Below are positions 33,600 through 42,749 of a stretch of DNA of 64,000 bases, piece by piece. Source of the DNA: Burkholderiales bacterium. GTDB lineage: Bacteria > Pseudomonadota > Gammaproteobacteria > Burkholderiales > Burkholderiaceae_C. Location of the stretch: contig JAGWXI010000001.1 in NCBI GenBank assembly GCA_018969975.1, forward strand, positions 1 through 64,000, written 5' to 3'. The position numbers and the translations under genes are program-made. The notes beneath the pieces are model-generated. The model was not told the origin of the DNA. It did no database searches and saw nothing but the letters and a program-made list of their open reading frames with translations. Each line of letters starts with the position of its first letter. Position 1 is the first letter of the stretch.

Positions 33600-34792
33600 T
33601 TAGCGCTGATTTTTCGGCCATTCAAGGGCTGCACAGGACGGGCATTTTTCTTGAAAGGAAAATCCGCCACTTGCTTTTTGCCGATGTCCATGGTGGTCTT
33701 CAAAATATAGAAGTTCACACCCTCGGTGCAAGGTGGTGTAGTCAGTGAGCCTTCGTAGCTATAGTGCGTGAGGGCAGCAGGTACTAGCACTGCGGGGTTG
33801 AATTTCACGCCTTCGACCACTACTTCAGGCCCCTCTGCTTTGGGTGCTTTGTCCCAAATAGTTTTAAGGGCGTCGTTGTCTTTGCCTTCGTTGAGCAAAA
33901 CACCGAGCACAGCCAATTTGCCTTCAGCACTTTTATGGACAAAGTGCGCCACCATGGCCATAGGTTTTCCATCGATTTGCTCTTCGCTAGGGCGATGGAA
34001 ATGGAATTGCAAGAGGTTGTAGACGTCTTTATTGACCTTCAAGGTGCTACCAGGTTCGACGTTTACTTGAATAGTGTGGCCATTATTCAAAATTTTGAGA
34101 GGGCCTTCTTTGTAAGCAACGGCCAACACGTCTTTGGATTTTTCAAACGGCCCTGCAATATTGAGTGGCGCTTGCTTGGTACCTTTGCCGCAAGTAGGAA
34201 ACTCATTACCCCACTTATCGGGGCCCATTTCGCCCACATAGTCCCAATGCGCAGCATGGGCTTTTTTACCGTGGCCCTTATCGCTCTCTATGACGCAATC
34301 TGCCAATACTTTGACTTTTTGACCAGCAGCAGCGAGCGCATTTTGGGCAGCACAAATGGATTTCAGACGCGATGTCCACTCAGCCATTTCGAGGGCTTTT
34401 TCAAACGCGCTGATAGTGTCCGGATCGTCAGCACCTTTGGTCAACATGCGTAAAGCGCCCAATCCTAGTTGGCGTTCGCTGATGGTGGGGCCTTTTTGTG
34501 CTTTGATAAATGCCTCGTAGTCTTGCAAGACGACGCCATTGGAGAAAGCATCTTTCATTGCAGCCATTTGTTTGGCTGCGGGCTCGTATTGGGCTACTTT
34601 TTCTTGCGCTTCTTTGAGTTCGTGCTCTAGTTTTTCTAACTCGTGTTGGGCTTCTTCCATGCCTTCGCTGGCTTCGGTCAGTTCGCCTATGACATGGCGC
34701 TTGCCGGAATAACTCCAATAGGCCAGCGCAATTGCACCAGCTAAGAGTAAGCCCATGAGAATTTCAAGTATCAGACGTAAGTGTTTTTTCAT
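33596..34792 (-). CDS. Membrane-anchored alpha-carbonic anhydrase with coiled-coil stalk
   Basis: 398 aa. An N-terminal membrane anchor (about 7-27, LILEILMGLLLAGAIALAYW) is followed by a charged coiled coil (34-68) and an unassigned helical part (70-170). The alpha-carbonic anhydrase domain starts near 180 (HWDYVGEMGPDKW). Zinc ligands are His264 and His266 (LQFHFHRPSEE) and His283 (VAHFVH). The active-site strand is GSLTTPPCTEGV, with Thr351 in the Thr199 position. Cys201 and Cys355 can form the disulfide known in bacterial enzymes, which argues for a periplasmic location. It would interconvert CO2 and bicarbonate. The stalk is unusual, since typical bacterial alpha-types are about 220-250 aa with a signal peptide. 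Confidence 0.9.
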   Translation of the reverse strand: MKKHLRLILEILMGLLLAGAIALAYWSYSGKRHVIGELTEASEGMEEAQHELEKLEHELKEAQEKVAQYEPAAKQMAAMKDAFSNGVVLQDYEAFIKAQKGPTISERQLGLGALRMLTKGADDPDTISAFEKALEMAEWTSRLKSICAAQNALAAAGQKVKVLADCVIESDKGHGKKAHAAHWDYVGEMGPDKWGNEFPTCGKGTKQAPLNIAGPFEKSKDVLAVAYKEGPLKILNNGHTIQVNVEPGSTLKVNKDVYNLLQFHFHRPSEEQIDGKPMAMVAHFVHKSAEGKLAVLGVLLNEGKDNDALKTIWDKAPKAEGPEVVVEGVKFNPAVLVPAALTHYSYEGSLTTPPCTEGVNFYILKTTMDIGKKQVADFPFKKNARPVQPLNGRKISAN

Positions 34793-34909
34793 AGCCGTTC
34801 ACTGTGATGGTTTGCGTACCTATCGGCACTGGGGTGGTTAACCTTTAGCGCCTACAATGTTAACTCTTCAACAGCCTCTGGATCTAAGCCATGAATCGCT
34901 GGACACCAC

Positions 34910-34925
34910 ACGGGAGATTTCCCGT
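34910..34925 (+). promoter_or_regulatory. Hairpin covering the miaB ribosome site
   Basis: Perfect 6-bp stem ACGGGA / TCCCGT with loop GATT ends exactly at the base before the miaB ATG and holds the GGGAG ribosome site in its 5' arm. It could reduce initiation until unfolded. It could equally be chance; a start further upstream at 34857 would put it inside the gene. Confidence 0.4.
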
Positions 34926-36272
34926 ATGAGCCCCAAAGTATTTATTAAAACCTTCGGTTGCCAAATGAACGAGTACGACTCGGACAAGATGGCAGACCTC
35001 TTGGGCCACACACAGGGCTATGAAAAAACCAGCAATGTTGACGAAGCCGATTTGATCGTCTTCAACACGTGTTCTGTTCGCGAGAGAGCACAAGAGAAAG
35101 TTTTCTCCGACTTGGGCCGTGTCCGTCACCTCAAAGCCAAAGGGGTGCAAATTGCCGTTGGAGGTTGCGTGGCGAGCCAAGAGGGTGAGGCCATCATTGC
35201 CCGCGCACCATTTGTTGACGTAGTGTTTGGCCCACAAACCTTGCATCGTTTGCCTGAGTTGCTAGACCAACGCAAATTACGCAAACGCCCACAAGTCGAT
35301 ATCCGTTTTCCTGAAATCGAAAAATTCGACCACTTGCCGCCTGCACGTGTCGAAGGCGCCAGCGCGTTCGTGAGCATCATGGAAGGTTGTAGCAAATACT
35401 GTAGTTATTGCGTGGTGCCCTATACCCGTGGCGAAGAATTCAGCCGTCCATTGGACGATGTCTTGAACGAAGTCAATGCTTTGGCCAACCAAGGCGTGAA
35501 AGAAGTCACACTTTTGGGACAAAACGTGAACGCTTACCGCGGCGTGATGGGAAACACTGCAGACATTGCCGACTTCGCCTTGCTGATTGAATTGGTGGCC
35601 GACATTGCTGGCATTGAGCGCATCCGCTACACCACTAGCCACCCTAACGAATTCACCCAGCGCTTGATTGATGTGTACGCCAAAGTGCCCAAGTTGGTCA
35701 GCCACTTGCATTTACCGGTGCAACACGGAAGCGACCGCATTTTGATGGCGATGAAGCGCGGCTACACCGCCATGGAATACAAAAGTACCGTGAAAAAACT
35801 GCGCGCCATTCGCCCTGACATGGCGATGAGTTCAGATTTCATTGTGGGCTTTCCAGGTGAGACCGAAGAAGACCACCAAAAATTGATCAAGCTGATGCAC
35901 GACATCTACTTTGACAATTCGTTTAGTTTTATCTTCAGTCCTCGCCCCGGCACACCAGCTGCCAATTTGCACGACGACACGCCCCATGCTGTGAAATTGC
36001 GCCGTTTGCAAGAGGTGCAAAAAATCATAGATGACAACATGCGTGCGATCAATGTAGAACGCGTGGGCACTGTGCAAAAGATTTTGGTCGACGGTATTTC
36101 ACGCAAGGATGCCAACGAACTTCGTGGCCGCACCGAATGCAATCGGGTGGTGAATTTCCAAGCGGGCCCGCTGTCAGAGCGCTTGATGCACCAGCTGATT
36201 GATGTGCGTATTACTGAGGCTAATCCGCACTCGTTGCGCGGTGAGGTGGTGTTGTCGGAGAGCGTGGTTTAG
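34926..36272 (+). CDS. miaB: MiaB, tRNA-2-methylthio-N6-isopentenyladenosine synthase
   Basis: Radical-SAM methylthiotransferase that adds the 2-methylthio group to i6A37 in tRNAs reading UNN codons. About 448 aa from the ATG at 34926. The first iron-sulfur cluster cysteines lie in [26 protein letters not shown] and [11 protein letters not shown]. The radical SAM motif is [17 protein letters not shown] (CxxxCxxC), and [15 protein letters not shown] and [13 protein letters not shown] segments follow. A C-terminal TRAM domain covers about 380-445. An in-frame upstream ATG at 34857 exists but lacks family conservation. It converges on ffh with a 4-bp stop-codon overlap. Confidence 0.95.
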   Translation: MSPKVFIKTFGCQMNEYDSDKMADLLGHTQGYEKTSNVDEADLIVFNTCSVRERAQEKVFSDLGRVRHLKAKGVQIAVGGCVASQEGEAIIARAPFVDVVFGPQTLHRLPELLDQRKLRKRPQVDIRFPEIEKFDHLPPARVEGASAFVSIMEGCSKYCSYCVVPYTRGEEFSRPLDDVLNEVNALANQGVKEVTLLGQNVNAYRGVMGNTADIADFALLIELVADIAGIERIRYTTSHPNEFTQRLIDVYAKVPKLVSHLHLPVQHGSDRILMAMKRGYTAMEYKSTVKKLRAIRPDMAMSSDFIVGFPGETEEDHQKLIKLMHDIYFDNSFSFIFSPRPGTPAANLHDDTPHAVKLRRLQEVQKIIDDNMRAINVERVGTVQKILVDGISRKDANELRGRTECNRVVNFQAGPLSERLMHQLIDVRITEANPHSLRGEVVLSESVV

Positions 36273-37651
36273 CGCATGCCAGGAAAACCACCACCCATGC
36301 CCGGCATGCCTTTCATGCCACCCATGCGCTTCATCATCTTCATCAAGCCGCCACCGCGCATTTTTTTCATCATGTCTTGCATTTGCTCAAACTCTTTGAG
36401 CAAACGGTTCACGTCTTGCACCTGAACACCGGCGCCGGCAGCGATGCGGCGTTTGCGTGTGGCTTTGATGAGTTCGGGTTTGCGCCGCTCTAAGTCGGTC
36501 ATGCTGTGGATGATGCCTTGCTTGCGGCCGATGTCTTTCTCAGCCTTGCCCATGTCCACGTCTTTGGCTTTGGCCGCCATCTGGGTTGGCAGTTTGTCCA
36601 TCAAATTGGACAAGCCGCCCATGGATCGCATTTGCTGAATTTGCGAGAGAAAGTCGTTCAAGTCAAAGTTGTCGCCGCGTTTGACTTTGTCAGCCAACTT
36701 TTGCGCGGCCGCCATATCCACGCCCGCAGTGACTTGTTCGACCAAGGCCAGTATGTCGCCCATGCCCAATACGCGCTGCGCGTGGCGATTGGCGTCAAAC
36801 AATTCCAAGCCGTCCATTTTTTCGCTGGTACCCGCGAACTTGATTGGCACACCCGTGATTTGACGCACCGATAGCGCAGCGCCACCGCGTGAATCGCCAT
36901 CGAGCTTGGTCAGCACAATGCCCGTCAGTGGCAGTGCGTCTTTGAATGCTTTGGCCGTGTTGATCGCGTCTTGGCCTTGCATGGCGTCGACCACAAACAA
37001 GGTTTCAACCGGATTCAATACCTTGTGCAAGGCTTGGATTTCTTGCATCAAGGCTTCGTCAATGCCTAAGCGGCCTGCGGTATCAACCAACAACACGTCA
37101 AAGTAATGCTTGCGCGCGTAGTCCAGCGCATCTCGCGCAATGTCTTGCGGTTTTTGGTCGGGGCTACTAGGGAACCATTCGGCACCCACTTGTGCGGTAA
37201 CGGTTTTGAGTTGCTCGATCGCAGCAGGACGGTACACGTCGCCGGAGACCGTCAACACTTTCTTTTTACGCTGCTGAATTAACCAACGCGCGAGTTTGGC
37301 GGTGGTGGTGGTTTTACCAGCGCCTTGCAAACCGGCCATCAAAATCACTGCGGGGGGTTGTGCAGCCAGATTGAGGTCGCTGACCCCGTCGCCCATGGTG
37401 GCAGCGAGTTCTTGGTTGACGATGCCGACCAAAGCTTGGCCCGGTTGCAAAGAACCGATGACTTCTTGGCCCAACGCTTTGTCTTTGACGCGCGCGATGA
37501 AGTCACGCACCACAGGCAATGCCACATCAGCCTCCAGCAAGGCCATGCGTACTTCGCGCAACATGTCAGCGACATTGCTTTCGGTGATACGCGCCTGGCC
37601 GCTGATGTGTTTGACGAGACGGGAGAGTTTGTCGGTGAGGGCTGAAGCCAT
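36269..37651 (-). CDS. ffh: Ffh, signal recognition particle protein
   Basis: SRP54 GTPase that, with 4.5S RNA, targets nascent inner-membrane proteins to FtsY. About 460 aa from the ATG at 37651 ([19 protein letters not shown]). The G domain has [31 protein letters not shown] and [13 protein letters not shown]. The methionine-rich M domain closes the protein ([27 protein letters not shown] broken by Gly). The reading frame is open further upstream, but that part is not conserved. Confidence 0.97.
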   Translation of the reverse strand: MASALTDKLSRLVKHISGQARITESNVADMLREVRMALLEADVALPVVRDFIARVKDKALGQEVIGSLQPGQALVGIVNQELAATMGDGVSDLNLAAQPPAVILMAGLQGAGKTTTTAKLARWLIQQRKKKVLTVSGDVYRPAAIEQLKTVTAQVGAEWFPSSPDQKPQDIARDALDYARKHYFDVLLVDTAGRLGIDEALMQEIQALHKVLNPVETLFVVDAMQGQDAINTAKAFKDALPLTGIVLTKLDGDSRGGAALSVRQITGVPIKFAGTSEKMDGLELFDANRHAQRVLGMGDILALVEQVTAGVDMAAAQKLADKVKRGDNFDLNDFLSQIQQMRSMGGLSNLMDKLPTQMAAKAKDVDMGKAEKDIGRKQGIIHSMTDLERRKPELIKATRKRRIAAGAGVQVQDVNRLLKEFEQMQDMMKKMRGGGLMKMMKRMGGMKGMPGMGGGFPGMR

Positions 37652-37707
37652 AGTTATCCCCGTAGGGGTTTCATGAGATGCGTCGAGCAAAACGCTAAAC
37701 TTGCCGA

Positions 37708-38520
37708 ATGATTTTAGCCAGTGACATCTCTCCCAACCTTTGGTTAGGAATCCCCACCGCTTTCTCCTACGCACTCACCGCGTGGATGGGCCCTCGCCTA
37801 GGTCCCGGATACGGCCACCGCTGGTTAGTGGTTCCTTGGTTGCTCCACGGTTCAGGGTTGGCCTTTGCGTTGTTTGGCTCGCAAGATGGGGTGATACGTT
37901 TTGGTTTTGCGCCTGCTTTGTCCACTACGGTATGGCTGATGCTGACCTTTTATGTGTTGGAGCAGCACTGGTTCCCGCGTCTTAAAACGCGTTGGACTTT
38001 GATGGTGTTGGGCGCATCCGTAGTTTTGATTGCGGCTGTTTTTCCAGGGGCGCCCATGCCCACCAACGCTTCTCCCTTGCTCCCCCTGCATTGGGCTTTG
38101 GGTATTGCGTCTTACGGTCTTTTTGCTGCTGCCTTGGTGCATGCCACGATCTTGTCGCAAGCGGAAAAAAATATGCGCATGGCTGTAGATGCATCCATCG
38201 ATGTGCCCATTCTTACTTTGGAGCGATTGACTTTTCGCTTTGTCGGTGCTGGCTTTGTCTTGCTCAGTGCAACGCTTTTGGCGGGTGGGTTGTTTGGGGA
38301 TAGTTTGTACGGAGCTAATTCAGCTTGGCGCTGGGACCACAAGACAGTTTTCTCGCTCCTGTCTTGGCTCACCTTTGCGGTGCTGCTGATCGGTCGTCAA
38401 CGCTTTGGCTGGCGAGGACGCACTGCTATTCGGTTTTTGTACACGGGTACTGGTTTGTTACTTCTTGGATATGTGGGCTCACGCTTTGTCATGGAAGTGA
38501 TCTTGGGTCGCACACCATGA
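37708..38520 (+). CDS. CcsA/YpjD-like cytochrome c assembly family membrane protein
   Basis: 270 aa with about eight hydrophobic helices. The haem-handling signature of the CcsA/CcmC family appears as SAWRWDHKTVFSLLSWLTF (compare the WSWDPKE pattern). Such proteins (YpjD/HemX group) are commonly encoded beside ffh in proteobacteria; the true substrate is unresolved. It starts divergently 56 bp from ffh. The stop overlaps the next start as ATGA, so the small zinc-ribbon protein is co-translated. Confidence 0.85.
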   Translation: MILASDISPNLWLGIPTAFSYALTAWMGPRLGPGYGHRWLVVPWLLHGSGLAFALFGSQDGVIRFGFAPALSTTVWLMLTFYVLEQHWFPRLKTRWTLMVLGASVVLIAAVFPGAPMPTNASPLLPLHWALGIASYGLFAAALVHATILSQAEKNMRMAVDASIDVPILTLERLTFRFVGAGFVLLSATLLAGGLFGDSLYGANSAWRWDHKTVFSLLSWLTFAVLLIGRQRFGWRGRTAIRFLYTGTGLLLLGYVGSRFVMEVILGRTP

Positions 38521-38756
38521 AATATCTTGTTTTATTGGCCATTGTCTTTGTCGTGTTTTGGTGGTTCCGTCATTTCCGCAGTGGCACCAATTCTCCCAAC
38601 CATAAAAAAAATAAAAGTACCAACACCATGCTGGCTTGTTCCCACTGCGGTTTGCATGTTCCCCAGTCCGAGGTTGTTTTTGGAAAGCGGCTAACAAACG
38701 GCAGCCCAACGCCCTATTGCAGCCAGCAGCATTTGCAGCACCACGAGGAGCCCTAG
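38517..38756 (+). CDS. Small PP0621-type membrane protein with a zinc ribbon
   Basis: 79 aa. One N-terminal membrane helix (MKYLVLLAIVFVVFWWF) is followed by a basic linker. A C-terminal ribbon has Cys-x-x-Cys (LACSHCGLHVPQSEVV) and a later YCSQQH. The start ATG overlaps the stop of the CcsA-like gene and its stop overlaps the probable GTG start of ampD (TAGTG). The family is widespread next to ampD in betaproteobacteria; function unknown. Confidence 0.8.
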   Translation: MKYLVLLAIVFVVFWWFRHFRSGTNSPNHKKNKSTNTMLACSHCGLHVPQSEVVFGKRLTNGSPTPYCSQQHLQHHEEP

Positions 38757-39352
38757 TGGGTTTTGGGGACATGCGATGGCAAGACGGTTGGTTTTCGGGC
38801 GCTACGCGCTTAGCCTCACCCAACTTCAATGCACGCCCGCAAAACGCCCCAATTGACTTGCTTGTCATCCACTCCATCAGTTTGCCACCCGGCGTGTATG
38901 GAGGACCTGAAATTCAGGCGCTTTTTACCAACCAACTCGATTGCGACGCTCACGCCTACTTTGCGCGACTTCGGGATATGCAGGTCTCTTCGCACTTTCT
39001 CATCCGCAGAGACGGTGAGCTTGTGCAGTTTGTCAGCTGCGACAAACGTGCTTGGCATGCAGGGGTTTCGCATTACCGGGGACGCGATAACTGCAATGAC
39101 GATTCAATTGGTATTGAGCTCGAGGGCTTGGAAGGCGAAACTTTCGAAAATGCGCAGTACGCAACTCTCTCAGTTTTGTGTACACAACTTGTGAACAAGT
39201 ATCCGATTGCCCACATTGCTGGCCATGAAGACATAGCGCCTGGTCGCAAGTTTGATCCTGGGATGGGTTTTGATTGGGACTTACTGAAAGGTAAATTAGA
39301 ACTTTCAGATACATTTTTTCCGCATGCCCGCTCCGGTGAAAAAAAAGCCTAA
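38756..39352 (+). CDS. ampD: AmpD, 1,6-anhydro-MurNAc-L-alanine amidase
   Basis: Cytoplasmic zinc amidase of peptidoglycan recycling that cuts the peptide from anhydro-muropeptides. Starting at the GTG at 38756, with GAGGAG five bases upstream, gives 198 aa. The ATG at 38771 (MRWQDGWFSGATRLASPNF) is the alternative and matches the usual AmpD N-terminus. Zinc ligands are His in LLVIHSISLPPG and His and Asp in IAGHEDIAPGRKFDPG. YRGRDNCNDDSIGIELEG is the family core. It is translationally linked to the zinc-ribbon gene before it. Confidence 0.93.
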   Translation: MGFGDMRWQDGWFSGATRLASPNFNARPQNAPIDLLVIHSISLPPGVYGGPEIQALFTNQLDCDAHAYFARLRDMQVSSHFLIRRDGELVQFVSCDKRAWHAGVSHYRGRDNCNDDSIGIELEGLEGETFENAQYATLSVLCTQLVNKYPIAHIAGHEDIAPGRKFDPGMGFDWDLLKGKLELSDTFFPHARSGEKKA

Positions 39353-39454
39353 AAATAATTTTTGAACGATTGCCTGTAACCCGAGTAGACACTCTAGGCT
39401 GTCAGTGGTGAGCGCAGGCTCAATTTATAGTGCTTTTGCAGAGCAAATGCCTTT

Positions 39455-39480
39455 AAAACACTGATGAAACAGCGTTTTTT
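39455..39480 (+). terminator. Possible terminator of the ampD unit
   Basis: AACACTG and CAGCGTT form a 7-bp stem with one mismatch around ATGAAA, followed directly by a T run (TTTTTT). It lies about 100 bp past ampD. The stem is weak. The rest of the 368-bp ampD-nrdA region holds the NrdR-type boxes described separately; nothing else was recognised. Confidence 0.35.
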
Positions 39481-39583
39481 CTCAAAATGCGTAGCCTCTA
39501 CAAGGCCTCGCTCGGGAGTTGTCTCGCAGGAAATTGCTTGGCGGTTTTGTCACGCGCTTGAAATTCCCCGCGTATCCTAGAAA

Positions 39584-39599
39584 ACACTACCCCTAGTGC
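39584..39599 (+). promoter_or_regulatory. NrdR-type box 1 upstream of nrdA
   Basis: ACACTACCCCTAGTGC, a 16-bp near-palindrome with ACAC and GTGC ends. It starts 32 bp before box 2, which puts the two on the same DNA face three turns apart, the spacing known for NrdR box pairs. NrdR represses ribonucleotide reductase genes when dATP is abundant. Confidence 0.6.
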
Positions 39600-39615
39600 C
39601 TTGATGGAGTCACAG

Positions 39616-39631
39616 ACACCAGATATAGTGT
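39616..39631 (+). promoter_or_regulatory. NrdR-type box 2 upstream of nrdA
   Basis: ACACCAGATATAGTGT, a 16-bp imperfect palindrome closer to the NrdR consensus than box 1. It lies 89 bp upstream of the nrdA ATG. It also shows that the longer nrdA reading frame from 39601 is not the real start, since it would run through the operator. Confidence 0.7.
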
Positions 39632-39720
39632 GGGGGTGCGATGCTTCACTTTCTAAAAGTCAGTCTTTCAAGTTGCAAGCCTCCCGCCCCAACAAATTCA
39701 ATAACAGGAAGAAATACAAC

Positions 39721-42639
39721 ATGCAACTTGTTGAATCCACTACAAAAATTAATCCAACAACTTTCCCTGCTTCAACCCAAAACCGCATCAGCGCCGACAC
39801 CCCCACTGTGTTGGCCCATTACCAAATCATTCGTCGCAACGGTGCAGTTGTTCCTTTTGAGCCCGCCAAGATCGCTGTGGCCATGATGAAGGCGTTTTTG
39901 GCGGTGCACGGCACCCAAGGTGCCGCATCTGCCAGCGTTCGCGAAACAGTCGACCTGCTCACCCAAGGCGTAGTCCGTGCTTTGATGCGCTCACGCCCGG
40001 GCGGCGGCACCTTTCATATCGAAGATGTCCAAGACCAAGTTGAACTCGGTTTGATGCGTGGTGGCCATCACGAGATCGCACGAGCCTATGTGCTTTACCG
40101 CGAACGCCGTACCCAAGAGCGGGCCCATAGCAAAGAACAAGCTGCTCCTTCCGTCCCAACAATTCATGTGCTCGAAGACGGTCAGCGCGTTGCGCTAGAT
40201 CTTCAGCACCTCCAGCGCTTGATCAACGACGCTTGCGCCGGTTTGGGCGCTGATGTGCAACCCGAACCCATCTTGGCTGAGACCATGCGCAATCTCTACG
40301 ACGGCGTACCCATGAGCGAGGTCTACAAGGCCGCCATCTTGGCGTCCCGCACCTTGATCGAAAAAGACCCCGACTACACCTACGCCACGGCCCGCTTGCT
40401 GATGCACACCATTGCCAAAGAAGTGCTGGGCAAAGAAGTCCTGCACTCCGACATGGGCCAGCACTACGCACAGTACTTCCCGCAGTTCATCAAAAAAGGT
40501 GTCGACAACGATTTGCTCGACCCCCAAATGTTGCAGTTTGACTTGCAGCGCTTGGGTTCTGCGCTCAAAGCTGGTCGTGACCTGAAATTTGACTACCTTG
40601 GCCTGCAAACCCTGTACGACCGCTATTTCTTGCATGTGCGTAAGCAGCGCATCGAATTGCCACAAGCGTTTTTCATGCGCGTCGCGATGGGCTTGGCCCT
40701 CAACGAAATTGACCGCGAAGCCCGCGCGATTGAGTTCTACGAAGTTCTCTCATCGTTTGACTTCATGTCGAGCACACCAACTTTGTTCAACAGCGGCACT
40801 TTGCGTTCACAACTCTCTAGCTGCTACCTCTCTACCGTGCCTGACGACCTAGATGGCATTTATGAGCTGATCAAAGAAAACGCCTTGCTCTCTAAATTCG
40901 CTGGCGGTTTAGGCAACGACTGGACCCGTGTGCGCGCATTGGGCAGCCACATCAAAGGTACCAATGGCGAATCACAAGGCGTTGTGCCATTCCTGAAAGT
41001 CGTCAACGACACGGCTGTTGCGGTCAACCAAGGCGGCAAGCGCAAGGGCGCGGTCTGCACTTACTTGGAGAGCTGGCACTTAGACGTCGAAGAATTCTTA
41101 GAGTTGCGCAAAAACACCGGTGACGACCGCCGACGTACCCACGACATGAACACCGCCAACTGGATTCCAGACTTGTTCATGCGTCGCGTGATGGAAAAAG
41201 GCGAGTGGACATTGTTCTCGCCCTCGGATGTTCCCGATTTGCACGACCTCTACGGTGCTGAGTTCGAGAAAGCCTATGTGGCTTACGAAGCCAAAGCCAA
41301 GAGCGGCGAAATCAAACCTAGCAAAACCGTCCAAGCCACCGACATGTGGCGCAAGATGTTGACCATGTTGTTTGAAACTGGCCACCCATGGATCACTTTC
41401 AAAGACCCCTGTAATGTGCGCTCACCACAACAGCATGTCGGCGTGGTGCACTCATCCAATCTGTGCACAGAAATCACGTTGAACACCAGCGACACCGAAA
41501 CCGCGGTGTGTAACCTCGGCTCGGTCAATTTGTCGCAACACCTGATCGAAGGCGACAGTGGCAAAGAGCTTGACCACGACAAACTCAAGCGCACCATCGC
41601 TACCGCGATGCGCATGCTCGACAACGTGATCGACATCAACTACTACGCCGTGAAAAAGGCGCGTGACTCCAATATGCGCCACCGCCCTGTTGGCTTGGGC
41701 ATCATGTCGTTCCAAGACAGTTTGTACGAAATGCGTATTCCCTACGCTTCGCAGGCTGCTGTCGAGTTTGCAGACCGCTCGATGGAAGCCGTTTGCTACT
41801 ACGCCTACTGGGCATCGACTGAACTCGCCAAAGAACGCGGCCAATATGCAAGCTACAAAGGTTCTTTGTGGGACAAAGGTGTTTTGCCATTGGACTCTTT
41901 AGACCTTCTTGCAACTGCGCGCGGTGGTTATTTAGATGTAGACCGCTCCACTACTTTGGACTGGGAATCGTTGCGCCACAAAATCGCCAAAGACGGCATG
42001 CGTAATTCCAATTGCGTGGCGATTGCGCCTACTGCGACGATCTCCAACATCATTGGCGTGGACGCTTCCATCGAACCTTGCTTTGGCAACTTATCGGTCA
42101 AGTCCAACTTGTCTGGCGAATTCACGGTCATCAACAGCTACTTGGTGCGCGACTTGAAACGCCTTGGTTTGTGGGACGACGTGATGGTCATGGACCTCAA
42201 ACACTTTGACGGTTCACTGCGCCCGATCGACCGCGTGCCACAAGAGATCAAAGCCTTGTACGCCACAGCCTTTGAAGTGGAACCCCAATGGCTGGTCGAA
42301 GCTGCATCGCGTCGCCAAAAGTGGATCGACCAAGCGCAATCGCTCAACATCTACATGGCGGGCGCGTCTGGCAAGAAGCTGGACGAGACCTACAAATTGG
42401 CTTGGTTACGCGGTTTAAAAACCACCTACTACCTGCGCACATCTAGCGCGCAACAAGTAGAAAAATCTACCGTGCAAGCAGGCTCACACAACTCTGTGTC
42501 ATCAGGCTCACCTACTAGCGGATTGAGTGCGCTCGAAGCTGCTGCGATGGCGGCGCAAGCACAACAGTTGAGCGCGGTGGCCGCAACCGATGTGAAGTTT
42601 TGCGGCGTTGACGATCCAACATGCGAAGCCTGTCAGTAA
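39721..42639 (+). CDS. nrdA: NrdA, class Ia ribonucleotide reductase large subunit
   Basis: Reduces ribonucleoside diphosphates to deoxyribonucleotides. 972 aa from the ATG at 39721 (MQLVESTTKIN), preceded by AGGAAGA. An ATP-cone (about 34-128, YQIIRRNGAVVPFEPAKIAVAM to HHEIARAYVLYRERR) gives dATP/ATP control. Active-site residues are Cys368 (LSSCYLS) and Asn580, Cys582 and Glu584 (NLCTEI). The C-terminal redox pair is in DDPTCEACQ. The length exceeds E. coli NrdA (761 aa), mostly by N-terminal and C-terminal linkers (Ser/Gly/Ala-rich near 925-955). It is followed by nrdB after 110 bp. Confidence 0.95.
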   Translation: MQLVESTTKINPTTFPASTQNRISADTPTVLAHYQIIRRNGAVVPFEPAKIAVAMMKAFLAVHGTQGAASASVRETVDLLTQGVVRALMRSRPGGGTFHIEDVQDQVELGLMRGGHHEIARAYVLYRERRTQERAHSKEQAAPSVPTIHVLEDGQRVALDLQHLQRLINDACAGLGADVQPEPILAETMRNLYDGVPMSEVYKAAILASRTLIEKDPDYTYATARLLMHTIAKEVLGKEVLHSDMGQHYAQYFPQFIKKGVDNDLLDPQMLQFDLQRLGSALKAGRDLKFDYLGLQTLYDRYFLHVRKQRIELPQAFFMRVAMGLALNEIDREARAIEFYEVLSSFDFMSSTPTLFNSGTLRSQLSSCYLSTVPDDLDGIYELIKENALLSKFAGGLGNDWTRVRALGSHIKGTNGESQGVVPFLKVVNDTAVAVNQGGKRKGAVCTYLESWHLDVEEFLELRKNTGDDRRRTHDMNTANWIPDLFMRRVMEKGEWTLFSPSDVPDLHDLYGAEFEKAYVAYEAKAKSGEIKPSKTVQATDMWRKMLTMLFETGHPWITFKDPCNVRSPQQHVGVVHSSNLCTEITLNTSDTETAVCNLGSVNLSQHLIEGDSGKELDHDKLKRTIATAMRMLDNVIDINYYAVKKARDSNMRHRPVGLGIMSFQDSLYEMRIPYASQAAVEFADRSMEAVCYYAYWASTELAKERGQYASYKGSLWDKGVLPLDSLDLLATARGGYLDVDRSTTLDWESLRHKIAKDGMRNSNCVAIAPTATISNIIGVDASIEPCFGNLSVKSNLSGEFTVINSYLVRDLKRLGLWDDVMVMDLKHFDGSLRPIDRVPQEIKALYATAFEVEPQWLVEAASRRQKWIDQAQSLNIYMAGASGKKLDETYKLAWLRGLKTTYYLRTSSAQQVEKSTVQAGSHNSVSSGSPTSGLSALEAAAMAAQAQQLSAVAATDVKFCGVDDPTCEACQ

Positions 42640-42655
42640 TTCGCGCTGACGCACA

Positions 42656-42720
42656 TTTGCATTTGCACAACACAAACGCGCTCTGCGCCCTTGCAATGCT
42701 TTGCAATTGTTTGCATTGCA
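42656..42720 (+). repeat. TTTGCA repeat cluster between nrdA and nrdB
   Basis: Six copies of (T)TTGCA in 65 bp. Two are adjacent (42656-42667), three start exactly 10 bp apart (42691, 42701, 42711), and a last one starts at 42716. No coding function is possible here. The phasing with the DNA helix suggests a protein site or a bent segment, but no known consensus fits. Confidence 0.55.
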
Positions 42721-42749
42721 TCGATAATTTAAAGATTGGAAAATAATTT

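Noticed and set aside
34857..34925. Upstream ATG for miaB
   Set aside because: The added 23 residues are not like the MiaB N-terminus; [13 protein letters not shown] is the conserved beginning.
37652..37774. N-terminal extension of ffh
   Set aside because: Residues before MASALTDKL are not conserved in SRP54 proteins and overlap the divergent gene's upstream region.
39601..39720. Longer nrdA reading frame starting at 39601
   Set aside because: It would run through the NrdR-type box at 39616-39631, has no ribosome site and no resemblance to NrdA. The ATG at 39721 has an AGGAAGA site.
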